Shown piece after piece: positions 42,621 through 54,949 of a stretch of DNA of 64,000 nt. The notes beneath the pieces were generated by a model that searched no databases, was not told the DNA's origin, and saw only the letters and a list, made by a program, of their open reading frames with translations. Position 1 is the stretch's first letter. Every line of letters starts with the position of its first letter. The stretch is from Pectobacterium colocasium. Lineage in GTDB: Bacteria; Pseudomonadota; Gammaproteobacteria; Enterobacterales; Enterobacteriaceae. Both the position numbers and the translations under genes were made by a program. Location: positions 682,001-746,000 of the forward strand of contig NZ_CP084032.1 in NCBI RefSeq assembly GCF_020181655.1, read 5' to 3'.

Positions 42621-42757
42621 CTTAACTTCCAGTAAAGTGTTTTTTCAAATACGTTCTTCACTCAATTTCTATCTCTTTTTGCAGTGATTTTTGAAAAAAT
42701 CCTTCACCGAAAGTTATGCCGCGTTGGTTTGCGGCATTAGGGTCCAGTTGCATAAAG

Positions 42758-42779
42758 CCCCGATTTTTCGGGGTTTTTT
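42758..42779 (+). terminator. Rho-independent attenuator between metY and rimP
   Basis: Stem CCCCGA/TCGGGG, TTTT loop, six T. It lies in the leader of the nusA operon after the tRNA; in E. coli leader terminators here give partial read-through, which is inferred here too. Confidence 0.85.
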
Positions 42780-42838
42780 GTTATTTGGCAACAAACAACT
42801 GGGCTATTAGGCCCTTTTTTTATGTCTTGGGGGTGGGC

Positions 42839-43291
42839 TTGTCCACATTAGAGCAAAAATTAACAGAGATGATTTCAGCACCCGTTGCCGCATTAGGCTA
42901 CGAATTAGTTGGGATTGAGTTCATCCGCAGTCGCCAATCGACACTGCGTATCTATATTGATAGTGAAGATGGCATCACTGTTGATGATTGTGCTGATGTC
43001 AGCCACCAGGTCAGTGCGGTATTGGACGTCGAAGATCCAATCACTGTCGCCTATAACCTGGAGGTTTCGTCTCCAGGGCTTGAGCGTCCCTTGTTCACGG
43101 TAGAACATTATCTGCGTTTCATCGGTGAAGAGGTGACAGTGGTACTGCGTATGGCAGTCCAGAATCGCCGTAAATGGTTGGGTGTAATCAAAGCTGTTGA
43201 CGGCGAAATGATCACCATAACAGTGGAAGGCAAAGATGAAGTATTCGCGCTGAGCAACATCCAGAAAGCGAATCTTGTACCCCACTTTTAA
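42839..43291 (+). CDS. rimP: Ribosome maturation factor RimP
   Basis: 150 residues with the E. coli length, from a TTG start ([19 protein letters not shown]). It assists 30S assembly. Conserved [20 protein letters not shown] and [19 protein letters not shown] are clear. A GTG/TTG choice upstream at 42716 is rejected because the terminator lies between. Start of the coding part of the operon; 21 nt before nusA. Confidence 0.96.
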   Translation: MSTLEQKLTEMISAPVAALGYELVGIEFIRSRQSTLRIYIDSEDGITVDDCADVSHQVSAVLDVEDPITVAYNLEVSSPGLERPLFTVEHYLRFIGEEVTVVLRMAVQNRRKWLGVIKAVDGEMITITVEGKDEVFALSNIQKANLVPHF

Positions 43292-43312
43292 AGTTTGGAT
43301 GAGGCAACTAGG

Positions 43313-44842
43313 ATGAACAAAGAGATTCTGGCTGTTGTTGAAGCAGTTTCCAATGAGAAAGCCGTCCCGCGCGAGAAGATTTTTGAAGCGCTGGAAACCG
43401 CACTGGCGACAGCGACCAAGAAAAAATACGAGCAGGAAATTGATGTCCGCGTGAGTATCGATCGCAAAACGGGCGATTTTGATACCTTCCGTCGCTGGTT
43501 AGTCGTGAATGAAGTCACTCAACCAACGCGCGAGATTACGCTTGAAGCTGCGCAGTTTGAAGATCCTTCTCTTGATATTGGCGGTTATGTTGAAGATCAA
43601 ATCGAATCTGTAACCTTTGACCGTATTACGACGCAAACGGCAAAACAGGTTATCGTACAGAAAGTTCGTGAAGCCGAACGTGCGATGGTTGTTGATCAGT
43701 TCCGTGAGCAAGAAGGCGAGATTATCACCGGTGTCGTGAAGAAGGTGAACCGTGATAATATTTCGCTTGAAGTCAGACCAATCGATGGCTCTAACACCAG
43801 CGCAGAAGCGGTAATCGGCCGTGAAGATATGCTGCCTCGTGAAAATTTCCGCCCTGGCGACCGTATTCGTGGCGTACTGTATTCTGTTCGTCCTGAAGCT
43901 CGCGGTGCTCAACTGTTTGTCAGCCGTTCCCGTCCGGAAATGCTGGTTGAACTCTTCCGCATTGAAGTGCCAGAAATCGGTGAAGAAGTCATCGAGATTA
44001 AGGCCGCGGCCCGCGATCCGGGTTCACGTGCGAAAATTGCAGTGAAGACGAATGACAAGCGTATCGATCCTGTCGGCGCGTGTGTGGGTATGCGTGGTGC
44101 GCGCGTGCAGGCGGTTTCCAGTGAACTGGGCGGCGAGCGTATTGACATCATTCTGTGGGATGACAACCCTGCACAGTTTGTGATCAATGCTATGGCGCCT
44201 GCCGATGTTGTCTCGATCGTGGTTGATGAAGATACCTGCACGATGGATATCGCCGTTGAGTCGAGCAACCTGGCTCAGGCGATTGGTCGTAACGGGCAAA
44301 ACGTACGTTTGGCTTCCCAACTGCTGAAACAGCATCGTTCAGACGACCGTTGGGAACTGAACGTGATGACAGTGGAAGATCTTCAAGCCAAGCATCAGGC
44401 TGAAGCACATGCCGCAATCGACGTCTTTACCAAGCATCTTGATATTGATGACGAGTTTGCCACCGTGCTGGTTGAAGAAGGTTTCTCCTCACTTGAAGAA
44501 CTGGCCTACGTGCCAATCAAGGAATTGCTGGCTATCGAAGGCCTTGATGAAGAAACCGTTGAAGCATTGCGTGAGCGTGCGAAAGCCGCATTAACCACGC
44601 TGGCACTGGCGCATGAAGAAAGCCTGGGTGACGGTCAACCTGCTGAAGACTTGCTTAGCTTGCCTGGGCTGTCGCGTGAGTTGGCGTTCAAACTTGCTGC
44701 GATCGGTGTTTGTACGCTGGAAGATCTTGCTGAACAGGGCGTTGACGACCTGACAGATATTGAAGAACTCAATGATGAGCAAGCGGGCGAATTGATTATG
44801 GCCGCACGTAATATCTGTTGGTTTGGCGACGACAACGAATAA
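43313..44842 (+). CDS. nusA: Transcription termination/antitermination factor NusA
   Basis: Binds RNA polymerase and modulates pausing and termination. Domains in order: N-terminal RNAP-binding (1-130), S1 (~135-200), KH1, KH2, and two acidic AR repeats ending in ICWFGDDNE. 509 residues against 495 in E. coli: compared with my recollection of the E. coli protein, about six extra residues lie in S1 (RPIDGSNTS) and about seven after KH2 (LKQHRSDDR). The ATG at 43313 with AGGCAACTAGG upstream is the family start; TTG at 43295 overlaps the RimP tail and is rejected. Confidence 0.97.
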   Translation: MNKEILAVVEAVSNEKAVPREKIFEALETALATATKKKYEQEIDVRVSIDRKTGDFDTFRRWLVVNEVTQPTREITLEAAQFEDPSLDIGGYVEDQIESVTFDRITTQTAKQVIVQKVREAERAMVVDQFREQEGEIITGVVKKVNRDNISLEVRPIDGSNTSAEAVIGREDMLPRENFRPGDRIRGVLYSVRPEARGAQLFVSRSRPEMLVELFRIEVPEIGEEVIEIKAAARDPGSRAKIAVKTNDKRIDPVGACVGMRGARVQAVSSELGGERIDIILWDDNPAQFVINAMAPADVVSIVVDEDTCTMDIAVESSNLAQAIGRNGQNVRLASQLLKQHRSDDRWELNVMTVEDLQAKHQAEAHAAIDVFTKHLDIDDEFATVLVEEGFSSLEELAYVPIKELLAIEGLDEETVEALRERAKAALTTLALAHEESLGDGQPAEDLLSLPGLSRELAFKLAAIGVCTLEDLAEQGVDDLTDIEELNDEQAGELIMAARNICWFGDDNE

Positions 44843-44867
44843 CGAACTGTAGCAGGAAAGGAACAGC

Positions 44868-47570
44868 ATGACAGATGTAACCGTAAAATCGCTGGCCGCA
44901 GAGATTCAAACTCCGGTTGACCGCCTGATACAGCAGTTTGCTGATGCGGGAATGACCAAGTCTGCATCGGACGCTGTGACCCAGCATGAAAAAGAAACAT
45001 TATTGGCGCACCTGAACCGCGATCGCGGTAATGCTGCGCAGGGTAAACTGACGCTGCAACGTAAAACGCGCAGCACGCTAAATGTCCCTAGCACTGGCGG
45101 TAAAAGTAAGTCGGTGCAGATCGAAGTCCGCAAGACACGCACTTATGTAAAACGCGATCCGATTGATGCCCAACAGGCGGAAGAGGAAGAGCAGGCACGG
45201 CGTGAAGCGGAAGAACAGGCACAACGTGCCGCTGAAGAGCAAGCTAAACGCGAGGCCGAACTGCGCGAAGCTGCTGAGAAAGCGAAACGTGCTGCCGACG
45301 AGCAAGCCAAACGTGAAGCCGCTGAAAAAGCTAAGCGTGATGTAGCGGAAAAAGAAAAAGTGACGAACCAACAAAACGAAAATATGACCAAGCCGGCTCA
45401 GGCCGAGAAAGCGAAGCGCGAAGCGGAAGCTGCCGAACTTAAGCGTAAAGCGGAAGAAGCGGCACGTCTGAAAGTTGAAGAAGAAGCCCGTCGCATTGCT
45501 GAAGAAGCCCGTCGTATGGCCGAAGAGAATGCCGGACGTTGGGAAGCGGAAAGCGCTAAACCTGAAGAGTCTGCCGATTATCATGTGACGACGTCTCATC
45601 ATGCCCGTGAAGCGGAAGATGAGAATGACCGTCAGGTTGAAGGCGAACGCCGCAGCCGCAGCCGCGCTGGCAAAGTGACCAAACAGAAGAAAGGCAATCG
45701 CCAGTCTGAGTCCAAAGCTGACCGCGAAGAAGCGCGTGCTGTTACCCGTGGCGGTAAAGGCAAGCGTAAGCCAAGCTCACTGCAACAGAGCTTCAATAAG
45801 CCTGTGCAGGCGGTTAACCGTGATGTTGTGATTGGTGAAACGGTTACTGTTGCTGAACTGGCTAACAAAATGGCCGTTAAAGGCTCTCAGGTCATCAAAG
45901 TGATGATGAAACTGGGCGCAATGGCAACGATCAACCAGGTTATCGACCAGGAAACCGCGCAACTTGTTGCGGAAGAGATGGGTCATAAAGTCATCCTGCG
46001 TCGTGAGAACGAGCTGGAAGAAGCGGTAATGAGCGACCGTGATACGGGGGTTGCAGCAGAAGCGCGTGCCCCTGTCGTCACCATCATGGGTCACGTTGAC
46101 CACGGTAAAACCTCTCTGCTTGACTATATTCGTTCAACCAAGGTCGCAGCGGGTGAAGCGGGTGGGATTACCCAGCACATCGGTGCTTACCACGTTGAAA
46201 CTGACAATGGCATGATTACGTTCCTGGATACACCGGGACACGCCGCGTTTACCGCAATGCGTGCTCGTGGTGCTCAGGCAACGGATATCGTGGTACTGGT
46301 TGTGGCGGCGGATGACGGCGTAATGCCTCAGACCATCGAAGCTATCCAGCACGCGAAAGCCGCTCAGGTTCCGGTTGTGGTTGCAGTCAACAAAATCGAT
46401 AAACCTGAAGCCGATCCCGATCGTGTGAAAACCGAACTGTCTCAGTACGGCGTTATGCCGGAAGAGTGGGGCGGCGAATCTCAGTTTGTCCACGTATCTG
46501 CTAAAGCCGGTACGGGCATCGACGAACTGCTGGATGCGATTCTGTTGCAGGCCGAAGTTTTGGAACTGAAAGCCGTCCGTAGCGGCATGGCAAACGGTGT
46601 AGTGATCGAATCCTTCCTGGATAAAGGTCGTGGCCCGGTTGCAACCGTACTGGTTCGCGAAGGTACGCTGAATAAAGGCGACATCGTTCTGTGCGGTTTC
46701 GAATATGGCCGTGTTCGTGCGATGCGTGATGAATTAGGTCGCGAAATTACATCTGCGGGTCCTTCTATTCCTGTCGAAATTCTTGGTCTGTCCGGTGTGC
46801 CTGCCGCAGGTGATGAGGCGACGGTTGTTCGTGACGAGAAGAAAGCGCGTGAAGTGGCCTTGTATCGTCAGGGTAAATTCCGTGAAGTTAAACTGGCTCG
46901 TCAGCAGAAATCTAAACTGGAAAACATGTTTGCCAACATGACGGAAGGTGAAGTTTCTGAACTGAACATCGTGCTTAAATCTGACGTTCAGGGTTCTTGT
47001 GAAGCGATTTCCGATTCACTGCAGAAACTGTCTACTGATGAAGTGAAAGTGAAGATCGTGGGTTCCGGTGTGGGCGGTATCACAGAAACGGACGCCACGC
47101 TGGCAGCCGCTTCGAATGCGATTATCCTTGGCTTTAACGTTCGTGCAGATGCATCAGCACGCCGCATCGTGGAATCAGAAAGCCTGGATCTGCGTTATTA
47201 TTCCGTCATTTACGACTTGCTTGATGAAGTTAAACAGGCGATGAGCGGTATGTTGGCGCCGGAGTACAAGCAAGAGATTATCGGTCTGGCCGAAGTCCGT
47301 GATGTCTTTAAATCACCGAAATTTGGCGCTATCGCTGGTTGTATGGTGACGGAAGGTATCGTTAAGCGTCACAACAAGATCCGCGTACTGCGTGACAACG
47401 TGGTGATCTACGAAGGCGAGCTGGAATCTCTGCGCCGCTTCAAAGATGACGTTAACGAAGTTCGTAACGGTATGGAATGTGGTATCGGCGTGAAGAACTA
47501 CAACGACGTTCGCCCTGGCGATATGATCGAAGTCTTTGAAACGATTGAGATCAAACGTACGATCGCGTAA
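44868..47570 (+). CDS. infB: Translation initiation factor IF-2
   Basis: GTPase that brings fMet-tRNA to the 30S subunit. 900 residues (E. coli 890). The N-terminal IF2-N domain is followed by a long Ala/Glu/Lys/Arg-rich charged helix (~105-230) and a basic linker. The G domain starts at ~405 with [12 protein letters not shown], then [12 protein letters not shown] and [12 protein letters not shown]. The C-terminal fMet-tRNA binding domain ends [11 protein letters not shown]. 25 nt after nusA. Confidence 0.97.
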   Translation: MTDVTVKSLAAEIQTPVDRLIQQFADAGMTKSASDAVTQHEKETLLAHLNRDRGNAAQGKLTLQRKTRSTLNVPSTGGKSKSVQIEVRKTRTYVKRDPIDAQQAEEEEQARREAEEQAQRAAEEQAKREAELREAAEKAKRAADEQAKREAAEKAKRDVAEKEKVTNQQNENMTKPAQAEKAKREAEAAELKRKAEEAARLKVEEEARRIAEEARRMAEENAGRWEAESAKPEESADYHVTTSHHAREAEDENDRQVEGERRSRSRAGKVTKQKKGNRQSESKADREEARAVTRGGKGKRKPSSLQQSFNKPVQAVNRDVVIGETVTVAELANKMAVKGSQVIKVMMKLGAMATINQVIDQETAQLVAEEMGHKVILRRENELEEAVMSDRDTGVAAEARAPVVTIMGHVDHGKTSLLDYIRSTKVAAGEAGGITQHIGAYHVETDNGMITFLDTPGHAAFTAMRARGAQATDIVVLVVAADDGVMPQTIEAIQHAKAAQVPVVVAVNKIDKPEADPDRVKTELSQYGVMPEEWGGESQFVHVSAKAGTGIDELLDAILLQAEVLELKAVRSGMANGVVIESFLDKGRGPVATVLVREGTLNKGDIVLCGFEYGRVRAMRDELGREITSAGPSIPVEILGLSGVPAAGDEATVVRDEKKAREVALYRQGKFREVKLARQQKSKLENMFANMTEGEVSELNIVLKSDVQGSCEAISDSLQKLSTDEVKVKIVGSGVGGITETDATLAAASNAIILGFNVRADASARRIVESESLDLRYYSVIYDLLDEVKQAMSGMLAPEYKQEIIGLAEVRDVFKSPKFGAIAGCMVTEGIVKRHNKIRVLRDNVVIYEGELESLRRFKDDVNEVRNGMECGIGVKNYNDVRPGDMIEVFETIEIKRTIA

Positions 47571-47644
47571 TCCGTTTTCAGCGACGACGTAAGTGATTCG
47601 TAAGGGGGGCCTAGTGCCCCCCGATTTTTACTGGAGAATTTATC

Positions 47645-48043
47645 ATGGCAAAAGAATTCAGCCGCACCCAGCGCGTTGCGCAGGAAATGCAAAAAGAAAT
47701 CGCCATTATCATTCAGCGTGAAGTGAAAGATCCGCGTATCGGTATGGCGACCGTATCCGGTGTGGAAGTTTCTCGCGATCTGGCGTATGCCAAAGTTTTT
47801 GTGACCTTCCTGAATGATAACGAGCCAGAACAAGTTAAAACGGCAATAAAAGCACTTCAGGATGCGTCTGGCTTTATTCGTACCCTGGTTGGCAAGGCAA
47901 TGCGTCTGCGTGTTGTTCCGGCCCTGACCTTCTCCTACGACAATTCGTTGGTTGAAGGGATGAGAATGTCCAATCTGGTGACCAATGTGGTCAGAAACGA
48001 TACGGAACGTCGTTCTGTGACGGGCGAAGATCAGGAGGATTAA
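47645..48043 (+). CDS. rbfA: Ribosome-binding factor A
   Basis: 132 residues; KH-like cold-shock factor needed for late 30S maturation and 16S 5'-end processing. It begins [20 protein letters not shown] and ends with an acidic tail. The TAA stop overlaps the truB ATG by one base (TAATG), so translation is coupled. Confidence 0.96.
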   Translation: MAKEFSRTQRVAQEMQKEIAIIIQREVKDPRIGMATVSGVEVSRDLAYAKVFVTFLNDNEPEQVKTAIKALQDASGFIRTLVGKAMRLRVVPALTFSYDNSLVEGMRMSNLVTNVVRNDTERRSVTGEDQED

Positions 48044-48987
48044 TGAGTCGTCCTCGTCGTCGCGGCCGTGATATACACGGCGTATTGCTCGTAGATAAGC
48101 CGCAAGGCGTGTCGTCTAATGATGTTTTACAGAAGGTAAAACGGATTTTTAACGCCAACAGAGCGGGTCATACGGGGGCGTTGGATCCACTAGCCACCGG
48201 TATGTTGCCGATTTGCCTTGGGGAAGCGACGAAATTTTCCCAATACCTGCTGGATTCAGATAAGCGCTACCGCGTTATTGCTCGCCTTGGGCAACGAACC
48301 GACACCTCCGATGCCGACGGTAACGTGATTGAAGAACGTGCGATTGGTTTTTCTGCAACGGAACTGGAGCAGGCGCTGGAAGGCTTTCGCGGTACCACGC
48401 AGCAAGTGCCATCCATGTACTCTGCGCTGAAGTATCAGGGGCGTAAGCTGTATGAGTATGCTCGCCAGGGGCTGACGGTTCCGCGCGAAGCGCGTGACAT
48501 CACCGTGTACGAACTGCAGTTCATCCGCTGGGAAGGCGATGAGCTGGAACTGGAGATCCATTGTTCGAAAGGGACGTACATCCGCACCATTATTGACGAT
48601 TTGGGCGAAAAGCTGGGCTGTGGCGCACATGTGATTTACCTGCGGCGTTTGCAGGTTGCCACCTATCCTATCGAAAGAATGGTGACGCTGGAGCAGTTAG
48701 CCGCATTGGTCGAGCAGGCTCAGGCGCAAGAACTCTCGCCTTCACTGAGTCTCGATCCTCTGCTTATGCCGATGGAAAGCCCGGTCATTGATTTTCCTGA
48801 AGTGAATTTGACACCCGTTGTCGCTGGTTATTTGAAGCTGGGACAGCCTGTTCAGGCCGCGAATGCGCCGCTGAACGGTATGGTGAGAATCACCGAAGGC
48901 GACGCGCACAAGTTTATCGGTATGGGTGAAATTGACGGTGATGGCCGCGTTGCGCCACGGCGTCTGGTTGTTGAGTTTCTGGTGTAA
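48043..48987 (+). CDS. truB: tRNA pseudouridine-55 synthase
   Basis: 314 residues (E. coli 314). The catalytic Asp lies in [18 protein letters not shown]. Other conserved blocks are [20 protein letters not shown] and [13 protein letters not shown], and a C-terminal PUA domain. It makes the psi55 of the T-loop. Coupled to rbfA by a one-base overlap. Confidence 0.97.
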   Translation: MSRPRRRGRDIHGVLLVDKPQGVSSNDVLQKVKRIFNANRAGHTGALDPLATGMLPICLGEATKFSQYLLDSDKRYRVIARLGQRTDTSDADGNVIEERAIGFSATELEQALEGFRGTTQQVPSMYSALKYQGRKLYEYARQGLTVPREARDITVYELQFIRWEGDELELEIHCSKGTYIRTIIDDLGEKLGCGAHVIYLRRLQVATYPIERMVTLEQLAALVEQAQAQELSPSLSLDPLLMPMESPVIDFPEVNLTPVVAGYLKLGQPVQAANAPLNGMVRITEGDAHKFIGMGEIDGDGRVAPRRLVVEFLV

Positions 48988-49109
48988 ACCCGCCTGTTGC
49001 TGCCTTGCTATCGCGGAACGCTGAGGGTAGAATAGCGCGGCTTGACTATTGGGTGGCTGAATTAGAGATCGGCGCCTGTTTTTTTATCTATAATGTTTGG
49101 AGTATTACA

Positions 49110-49379
49110 ATGTCTCTAAGTGTTGAAGCTAAAGCTAAAATCGTAGCAGACTTCGGTCGTGGCACTAACGATAGTGGTTCTACTGAAGTTCAGGTTGCTT
49201 TGCTGACTGCGCAGATCAACCATCTGCAAGGCCACTTTTCTGAGCACAAAAAAGATCACCACAGCCGTCGTGGTCTGCTGCGTATGGTTTCTCAGCGTCG
49301 TAAGCTGCTGGACTACCTGAAGCGTAAAGATGTAGCACGTTACACCAGCCTGATCGAACGTCTGGGTCTGCGTCGCTAA
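49110..49379 (+). CDS. rpsO: 30S ribosomal protein S15
   Basis: 89 residues, as in E. coli: [20 protein letters not shown] to IERLGLRR. A primary 16S binder. GGAG precedes the ATG at 49110; upstream in-frame codons from 49005 are leader. Its 120-nt upstream gap should contain the S15 autoregulatory leader and probably its own promoter. Confidence 0.98.
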   Translation: MSLSVEAKAKIVADFGRGTNDSGSTEVQVALLTAQINHLQGHFSEHKKDHHSRRGLLRMVSQRRKLLDYLKRKDVARYTSLIERLGLRR

Positions 49380-49399
49380 GTCTTCTGAGTTTCAGTAGG

Positions 49400-49426
49400 A
49401 AGGGGCCTCTTTTGGCCCCTTTCTTC
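49400..49426 (+). terminator. Rho-independent terminator of rpsO
   Basis: 8-bp stem AAGGGGCC/GGCCCCTT followed by TCTTCT. Partial read-through into pnp is expected, as in E. coli. Confidence 0.85.
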
Positions 49427-49496
49427 TAGGAAGCGTTAGCAAAACAGAGTAGTGTATTGTTGTTAATAGGATCTTTCATTACAGAGGTTCGCGCGG

Positions 49497-49543
49497 CTAA
49501 TGAGAGGCTTTATCTGCATGAGCAAGATAAGGGTTGTCATTAG
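49497..49543 (+). promoter_or_regulatory. pnp leader hairpin (RNase III processing site)
   Basis: A long imperfect stem: 19-base arms beginning CTAATGA and ending TCATTAG, with one internal loop. In E. coli RNase III cuts such a duplex in the pnp leader and PNPase then represses its own synthesis; the position about 85 nt before pnp fits. The same rpsO-pnp interval holds the sRNA SraG in E. coli. Confidence 0.65.
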
Positions 49544-49628
49544 TCGTGAGGATGTAGTGTAAAGGTCGGGAGTTCACTGGCGCGTTTATCTTGAATACGT
49601 GTAGCGCGCCCCAGCTAAGGATATTATT

Positions 49629-51749
49629 TTGCTGAATCCGATCGTTCGTAAGTTTCAATATGGTCAGCATACCGTTACGTTAGAAACCGGTATGATGGCA
49701 CGCCAGGCTACCGCCGCTGTGATGGTAAGCATGGATGACACCGCGGTATTCGTTACTGTGGTCGGCGCGAAAAACGCCAAACCCGGCCAAAGTTTCTTCC
49801 CATTAACGGTTAACTATCAGGAGCGTACCTACGCTGCTGGACGTTTCCCAGGTGGTTTTTTCCGCCGTGAAGGCCGTCCAAGCGAAGGCGAAACGCTGAT
49901 TTCTCGCCTGATCGACCGTCCAATCCGCCCTCTGTTCCCAGAAGGTTTCCTGAATGAAGTTCAGGTGATTGCAACCGTAGTTTCCGTTAACCCACAGGTT
50001 AACCCTGACATCGTTGCCATGATTGGTGCCTCTGCGGCGCTGAGCCTGTCCGGTATCCCGTTCAGCGGCCCTATCGGTGCGGCGCGCGTTGGCTACCTGA
50101 ACGACCAGTATGTCCTGAACCCAACGACGGATGAGCTGAAAGAGAGTCGTCTGGATCTGGTGGTTGCAGGTACAGAAGGCGCGGTTCTGATGGTGGAATC
50201 CGAAGCCGATCTGCTGAGTGAAGATCAGATGCTGGGCGCAGTGGTATTTGGTCACGATCAACAACAAGTTGTGATTGAAAACATCAACGCTCTGGTTGCC
50301 GAAGCGGGCAAACCGAAGTGGGAATGGCATGCGCCAGAAGTGAATGTTTCTTTAGAGCAGCGCGTACAGGCTCTGTCTGAAGCACGTTTGGGTGACGCTT
50401 ACCGCATCACTGAAAAACAAGAGCGTTATGCACAAGTTGACGTCATCAAAGCTGACGTTGAAGCTGCTCTGCTGGCAGAAGATGACACGCTGAACGCGGG
50501 TGAAATCCAGGAAATCCTGGGCAACGTCGAGAAAAACGTTGTGCGTAGCCGCGTACTGGCTGGCGAACCGCGTATCGATGGCCGTGAAAAAGACATGATT
50601 CGTGGCCTGGATGTGCGTACTGGCGTACTGCCTCGTACCCACGGTTCTGCGCTGTTCACCCGTGGTGAAACGCAGGCGTTGGTAACGGCTACGCTGGGTA
50701 CTGAGCGTGATGCGCAGACCATCGACGAGCTGACGGGTGAGCGTACCGATCGCTTCCTGCTGCACTACAACTTCCCTCCGTACTCTGTTGGTGAAACCGG
50801 TATGGTGGGTTCACCGAAGCGTCGTGAAATCGGTCACGGTCGTCTGGCTAAGCGTGGCGTATTGGCCGTTATGCCGAAGGCGAGCGAGTTCCCGTACACC
50901 GTACGTGTGGTGTCTGAAATCACGGAATCCAACGGTTCTTCCTCCATGGCGTCTGTCTGCGGTGCTTCTCTGGCACTGATGGATGCGGGCGTGCCGATTA
51001 AATCAGCCGTTGCGGGTATCGCGATGGGGCTGGTGAAAGAAGGCGACAACTTTGTTGTTCTGTCCGACATTCTGGGTGACGAAGACCACCTGGGTGATAT
51101 GGACTTCAAAGTTGCTGGTAGCCGTGAAGGTATCACCGCGCTGCAGATGGATATCAAGATCGAAGGGATTACCCGTGAGATCATGCAGGTTGCGTTGAAT
51201 CAGGCCAAAGGTGCGCGTTTGCACATTCTGGGCGTGATGGAACAGGCGATCAGCACGCCACGTGGCGATATCTCTGAATTTGCACCACGTATTCACACGA
51301 TCAAGATCAGCACCGATAAGATCAAAGATGTCATCGGTAAAGGTGGTTCTGTGATTCGTGCGCTGACGGAAGAAACCGGCACCACCATTGAAATCGAAGA
51401 CGATGGTACTGTGAAGATTGCTTCAACCGACGGTGAAAAAGCGAAACACGCGATTCGTCGTATTGAAGAGATCACCGCTGAAATCGAAGTTGGCCGCGTG
51501 TATCAGGGTAAAGTTACCCGCATCGTTGACTTTGGTGCTTTCGTCGCTATCGGTGGCGGCAAAGAAGGCCTGGTGCATATTTCTCAGATCGCCGACAAGC
51601 GCGTAGAGAAAGTGACTGACTACCTGCAAATGGGTCAGGAAGTGCCGGTCAAGGTTCTGGAAGTTGATCGTCAGGGCCGCGTGCGCTTAAGCATCAAAGA
51701 AGCAACGGCGCAAACTCAGGAAGCGGCAGCCCCGTCTTCTGAGGAATAA
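49629..51749 (+). CDS. pnp: Polyribonucleotide nucleotidyltransferase (PNPase)
   Basis: 3'-5' phosphorolytic exoribonuclease of the degradosome. 706 residues from a TTG start ([20 protein letters not shown]), the start also used in E. coli. Two RNase PH-like cores ([40 protein letters not shown]), then a KH domain ([17 protein letters not shown]) and an S1 domain ([15 protein letters not shown]). The acidic short tail is normal. Confidence 0.97.
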   Translation: MLNPIVRKFQYGQHTVTLETGMMARQATAAVMVSMDDTAVFVTVVGAKNAKPGQSFFPLTVNYQERTYAAGRFPGGFFRREGRPSEGETLISRLIDRPIRPLFPEGFLNEVQVIATVVSVNPQVNPDIVAMIGASAALSLSGIPFSGPIGAARVGYLNDQYVLNPTTDELKESRLDLVVAGTEGAVLMVESEADLLSEDQMLGAVVFGHDQQQVVIENINALVAEAGKPKWEWHAPEVNVSLEQRVQALSEARLGDAYRITEKQERYAQVDVIKADVEAALLAEDDTLNAGEIQEILGNVEKNVVRSRVLAGEPRIDGREKDMIRGLDVRTGVLPRTHGSALFTRGETQALVTATLGTERDAQTIDELTGERTDRFLLHYNFPPYSVGETGMVGSPKRREIGHGRLAKRGVLAVMPKASEFPYTVRVVSEITESNGSSSMASVCGASLALMDAGVPIKSAVAGIAMGLVKEGDNFVVLSDILGDEDHLGDMDFKVAGSREGITALQMDIKIEGITREIMQVALNQAKGARLHILGVMEQAISTPRGDISEFAPRIHTIKISTDKIKDVIGKGGSVIRALTEETGTTIEIEDDGTVKIASTDGEKAKHAIRRIEEITAEIEVGRVYQGKVTRIVDFGAFVAIGGGKEGLVHISQIADKRVEKVTDYLQMGQEVPVKVLEVDRQGRVRLSIKEATAQTQEAAAPSSEE

Positions 51750-51771
51750 CGACTGTTAGAAAACGGTCTTA

Positions 51772-51805
51772 TGGCACCTTGTCTAATTATCATGGCAAGG
51801 TGCCA
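51772..51805 (+). terminator. Hairpin between pnp and nlpI
   Basis: Perfect 10-bp stem TGGCACCTTG/CAAGGTGCCA without a T-run; a likely 3'-end stabilising or Rho-assisted structure for pnp mRNA. Confidence 0.5.
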
Positions 51806-51889
51806 CGTGTATCGTAAGGGTATGGATGTCCTTGCGTTGAGCGGTCCGGGACAGGATGTTCATCCAATGTTTGTCTTCGGGAGTGGGAA

Positions 51890-52774
51890 ATGAAGCCTTT
51901 CTTGCGCTGGTGTTATGTTGCAACAGCACTCATGCTGGCAGGATGCAGCAACACGGATTGGCGTAAAGACGCAGTATTGGCGATTCCGTTACAGCCTACT
52001 TTACAGCAAGAAGTGATTCTGGCACGCATGGAACAAATCCTTGCAAGCCGGGCATTAACCGATGATGAGCGAGCACAGCTATTATATGAGCGCGGAGTGC
52101 TGTATGATAGTCTCGGGTTACGGGCATTGGCGCGGAATGATTTTTCACAAGCGCTGACGATCCGCCCTGATATTCCAGAAGTTTTTAACTATTTGGGTAT
52201 CTATTTAACGCAGGCTGGCAATTTTGATGCTGCCTATGAAGCGTTTGATTCTGTACTAGAGCTTGATCCAACTTACAATTACGCGCGTTTAAACCGGGGC
52301 ATCGCTTTGTATTACGGCGGTCGCTACCTGTTAGCGCAGGATGATCTGCTGGCGTTTTATCGAGACGATCCGAATGATCCTTTCCGTTCGTTGTGGCTGT
52401 ATCTTGTGGAGCGAGAAATCAATCCAGAGACGGCCAAAGTTGCGTTGAAGAAACGCTATGACGACGCCAAGAAAGGGCCTTGGGGATGGAATATTGTCGA
52501 ATTCTACCTAGGTGGTATCAGTGAAAAAACACTGATGCAGCGTTTACAGGAAGAAGCTACGGATAACACTTCGCTCGCTGAGCATCTCAGTGAAACTGAC
52601 TTCTATTTAGGTAAGCACTACCTAAGTCTGGGGGACAAGAACACCGCCTTGGCGCTGTTCAAGCTGACGGTTGCCAACAACGTCCATAACTTTGTTGAGC
52701 ACCGCTATGCATTGTTGGAATTGGCGCTATTAGGCCAAGAGCAAGACGACCTATCAGGATCGGACCAGCAATAG
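51890..52774 (+). CDS. nlpI: Outer-membrane lipoprotein NlpI
   Basis: 294 residues as in E. coli. The lipoprotein signal [20 protein letters not shown] has its acylated Cys at residue 19. TPR repeats follow ([40 protein letters not shown]). In E. coli NlpI is an adaptor that brings the protease Prc to the endopeptidase MepS. Located between pnp and deaD, the usual order. Confidence 0.96.
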   Translation: MKPFLRWCYVATALMLAGCSNTDWRKDAVLAIPLQPTLQQEVILARMEQILASRALTDDERAQLLYERGVLYDSLGLRALARNDFSQALTIRPDIPEVFNYLGIYLTQAGNFDAAYEAFDSVLELDPTYNYARLNRGIALYYGGRYLLAQDDLLAFYRDDPNDPFRSLWLYLVEREINPETAKVALKKRYDDAKKGPWGWNIVEFYLGGISEKTLMQRLQEEATDNTSLAEHLSETDFYLGKHYLSLGDKNTALALFKLTVANNVHNFVEHRYALLELALLGQEQDDLSGSDQQ

Positions 52775-52811
52775 CTGACGAACACGTAATCAGCCTGAAA
52801 AACTTCGGTTA

Positions 52812-52838
52812 TCACCTTCACGGGTGAGGGCTTTTTTG
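52812..52838 (+). terminator. Probable terminator of nlpI
   Basis: A short stem (TCACC/GGTGA, 5 bp) followed by GGGCTTTTTTG. The stem is weak, but the T-run and position fit. Confidence 0.45.
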
Positions 52839-52948
52839 TTCGCTTTTTAATCCAATTTGAGCCGGTTCACACTTTTCAATGAAAATGACTGAAAATTTTC
52901 ACGACGAGTTATGTAGACTGGCCGCCATGTGTAATGAGGCACGTGTAC

Positions 52949-54838
52949 ATGACTGATTTAGTAACTTCTTTTGCCGATTTGGGGCTGAACACCTCTATCC
53001 TTAACGCCCTGACTGACTTGGGCTATGAAAAACCGTCTCCGATTCAGGCGGAATGTATTCCTCACCTGCTGAACGGTCGCGATGTGCTGGGTATGGCACA
53101 GACCGGTAGCGGTAAAACTGCAGCGTTCTCTCTGCCATTACTGAACAACCTGAAACCTGAACTTAAAGCACCACAGATTTTGGTGCTGGCACCGACCCGT
53201 GAGCTGGCGGTGCAGGTAGCAGAGGCCTGCAATGACTTCTCCAAACATATGCATGGCGTGAATGTCGTCGCACTGTACGGCGGTCAACGCTATGACGTGC
53301 AACTGCGCGCGCTGCGTGGCGGAGCACAGATCGTTGTGGGTACGCCGGGCCGTCTGCTGGATCACCTGAAACGCGGTACGCTGGATCTGTCCAACCTGAG
53401 TGGTCTGGTGCTGGACGAAGCTGATGAAATGCTGCGTATGGGCTTCATCGAAGATGTTGAAAACATCATGGCTCAGATCCCTGCTCAACATCAGACTGCG
53501 CTGTTCTCTGCGACCATGCCGGAAGCGATTCGCCGCATTACGCGCCGTTTCATGAAAGATCCGCAAGAAGTTCGGATTCAATCCAGCATTACTACGCGCC
53601 CAGACATCAGCCAGAGCTACTGGACGGTGCACGGTATGCGTAAAAATGAAGCGCTGGTGCGTTTCCTGGAAGCGGAAGATTTTGATGCGGCGATTATTTT
53701 CGTTCGTACCAAGAATGCGACGCTGGAAGTAGCTGAAGCCCTGGAGCGTAGCGGTTACAACAGCGCTGCGCTGAATGGTGACATGAACCAGGCGCTGCGT
53801 GAGCAAACGCTGGAGCGCCTGAAAGATGGTCGTCTTGATATCCTGATCGCGACCGACGTTGCGGCGCGTGGTCTGGACGTTGAACGTATCAGCCTGGTAG
53901 TCAACTACGATATCCCGATGGATGCCGAGTCTTACGTTCACCGTATTGGCCGTACTGGCCGTGCGGGTCGTGCTGGCCGTGCTCTGCTGTTTGTTGAAAA
54001 CCGTGAACGTCGCCTGTTGCGCAACGTTGAGCGCACAATGAAGCTGACCATTCCTGAAGTGGAATTGCCAAATGCAGAATTGCTGGGTCAACGCCGTCTG
54101 GCCAAGTTTGCCGCTAAAGTACAGCAACAGCTGGAAAGCAGCGATCTGGATATGTACCGTGCGCTGCTGACGAAACTGCAACCGCAGGAAGAGTTGGATG
54201 TTGAAACGCTGGCTGCCGCGTTGCTGAAAATGGCGCAGGGCGAACGTCCTCTGATTCTGCCACCCGATCCGGTATTCCGTCCTCGTCGCGAATTCCGCGA
54301 TCGTGATGAGTCTCGCAGTGATTCACGTGGCGATCGTCGTCGTGAGCCTCGCGATTCCCGTGAACCTCGTGACGGCGATCGCCCGCAGCGTCGTGAGCGT
54401 CGTGATGCTGGTGAGATGGAACTGTATCGTATCGAAGTGGGTCGTGATGACGGCGTTGAAGTTCGTCACATTGTTGGCGCAATTGCCAACGAAGGTGATA
54501 TCAGCAGCCGCTACATCGGTAACATCAAGCTGTTCGCGTCTCACTCGACGATCGAACTGCCGAAAGGTATGCCGGGCGACCTGTTATCGCACTTTACTCG
54601 CACGCGTATTCTGAACAAACCGATGAACATGCAGTTGCTGGGTGATGCTCAGCCGCACGAACGTCGTGGCGGTGGCCGTCCTGGTGGCGAACGCCGTGAT
54701 GGCGCAGCGCCACGTCGCTCTTTCGGCGGTGGTGAACGTCGTGAAGGTAACGGTGGTGAGCGTCGCGAGCGTTCTTTCAACCGTGATAACCGTGACGGTG
54801 CTTCACGCGCTCCACGCCGTCGTCCTGCTGACGCGTAA
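52949..54838 (+). CDS. deaD: DEAD-box ATP-dependent RNA helicase DeaD/CsdA
   Basis: 629 residues; cold-shock helicase in 50S assembly and mRNA turnover. Motifs: Q motif near [13 protein letters not shown], motif [10 protein letters not shown], motif [10 protein letters not shown], motif III SATMP, motif [16 protein letters not shown] dimerisation and RNA-binding part follows ([20 protein letters not shown]), then an Arg/Gly-rich basic tail. Start [13 protein letters not shown] at 52949; the longer in-frame start at 52934 is unsupported. Confidence 0.97.
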   Translation: MTDLVTSFADLGLNTSILNALTDLGYEKPSPIQAECIPHLLNGRDVLGMAQTGSGKTAAFSLPLLNNLKPELKAPQILVLAPTRELAVQVAEACNDFSKHMHGVNVVALYGGQRYDVQLRALRGGAQIVVGTPGRLLDHLKRGTLDLSNLSGLVLDEADEMLRMGFIEDVENIMAQIPAQHQTALFSATMPEAIRRITRRFMKDPQEVRIQSSITTRPDISQSYWTVHGMRKNEALVRFLEAEDFDAAIIFVRTKNATLEVAEALERSGYNSAALNGDMNQALREQTLERLKDGRLDILIATDVAARGLDVERISLVVNYDIPMDAESYVHRIGRTGRAGRAGRALLFVENRERRLLRNVERTMKLTIPEVELPNAELLGQRRLAKFAAKVQQQLESSDLDMYRALLTKLQPQEELDVETLAAALLKMAQGERPLILPPDPVFRPRREFRDRDESRSDSRGDRRREPRDSREPRDGDRPQRRERRDAGEMELYRIEVGRDDGVEVRHIVGAIANEGDISSRYIGNIKLFASHSTIELPKGMPGDLLSHFTRTRILNKPMNMQLLGDAQPHERRGGGRPGGERRDGAAPRRSFGGGERREGNGGERRERSFNRDNRDGASRAPRRRPADA

Positions 54839-54893
54839 GCTTCACTTCAGCTTGTTTCAATACAGGCTGTTGTAATAACAGCAGCTTCAATGC

Positions 54894-54923
54894 AAAACGA
54901 CCCGTTTCAGGGTCGTTTTTTTT
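54894..54923 (+). terminator. Rho-independent terminator of deaD
   Basis: 10-bp stem AAAACGACCC/GGGTCGTTTT with a GTTTCA loop and a T8 run. Confidence 0.9.
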
Positions 54924-54949
54924 GGCTAAAGCCAATCCATCAATGTGTG

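Noticed and set aside
53138..54181. 347-codon ORF antisense to deaD
   Set aside because: Gln/Thr/Arg-rich antisense product of a highly expressed gene, with no family match; a shadow frame.
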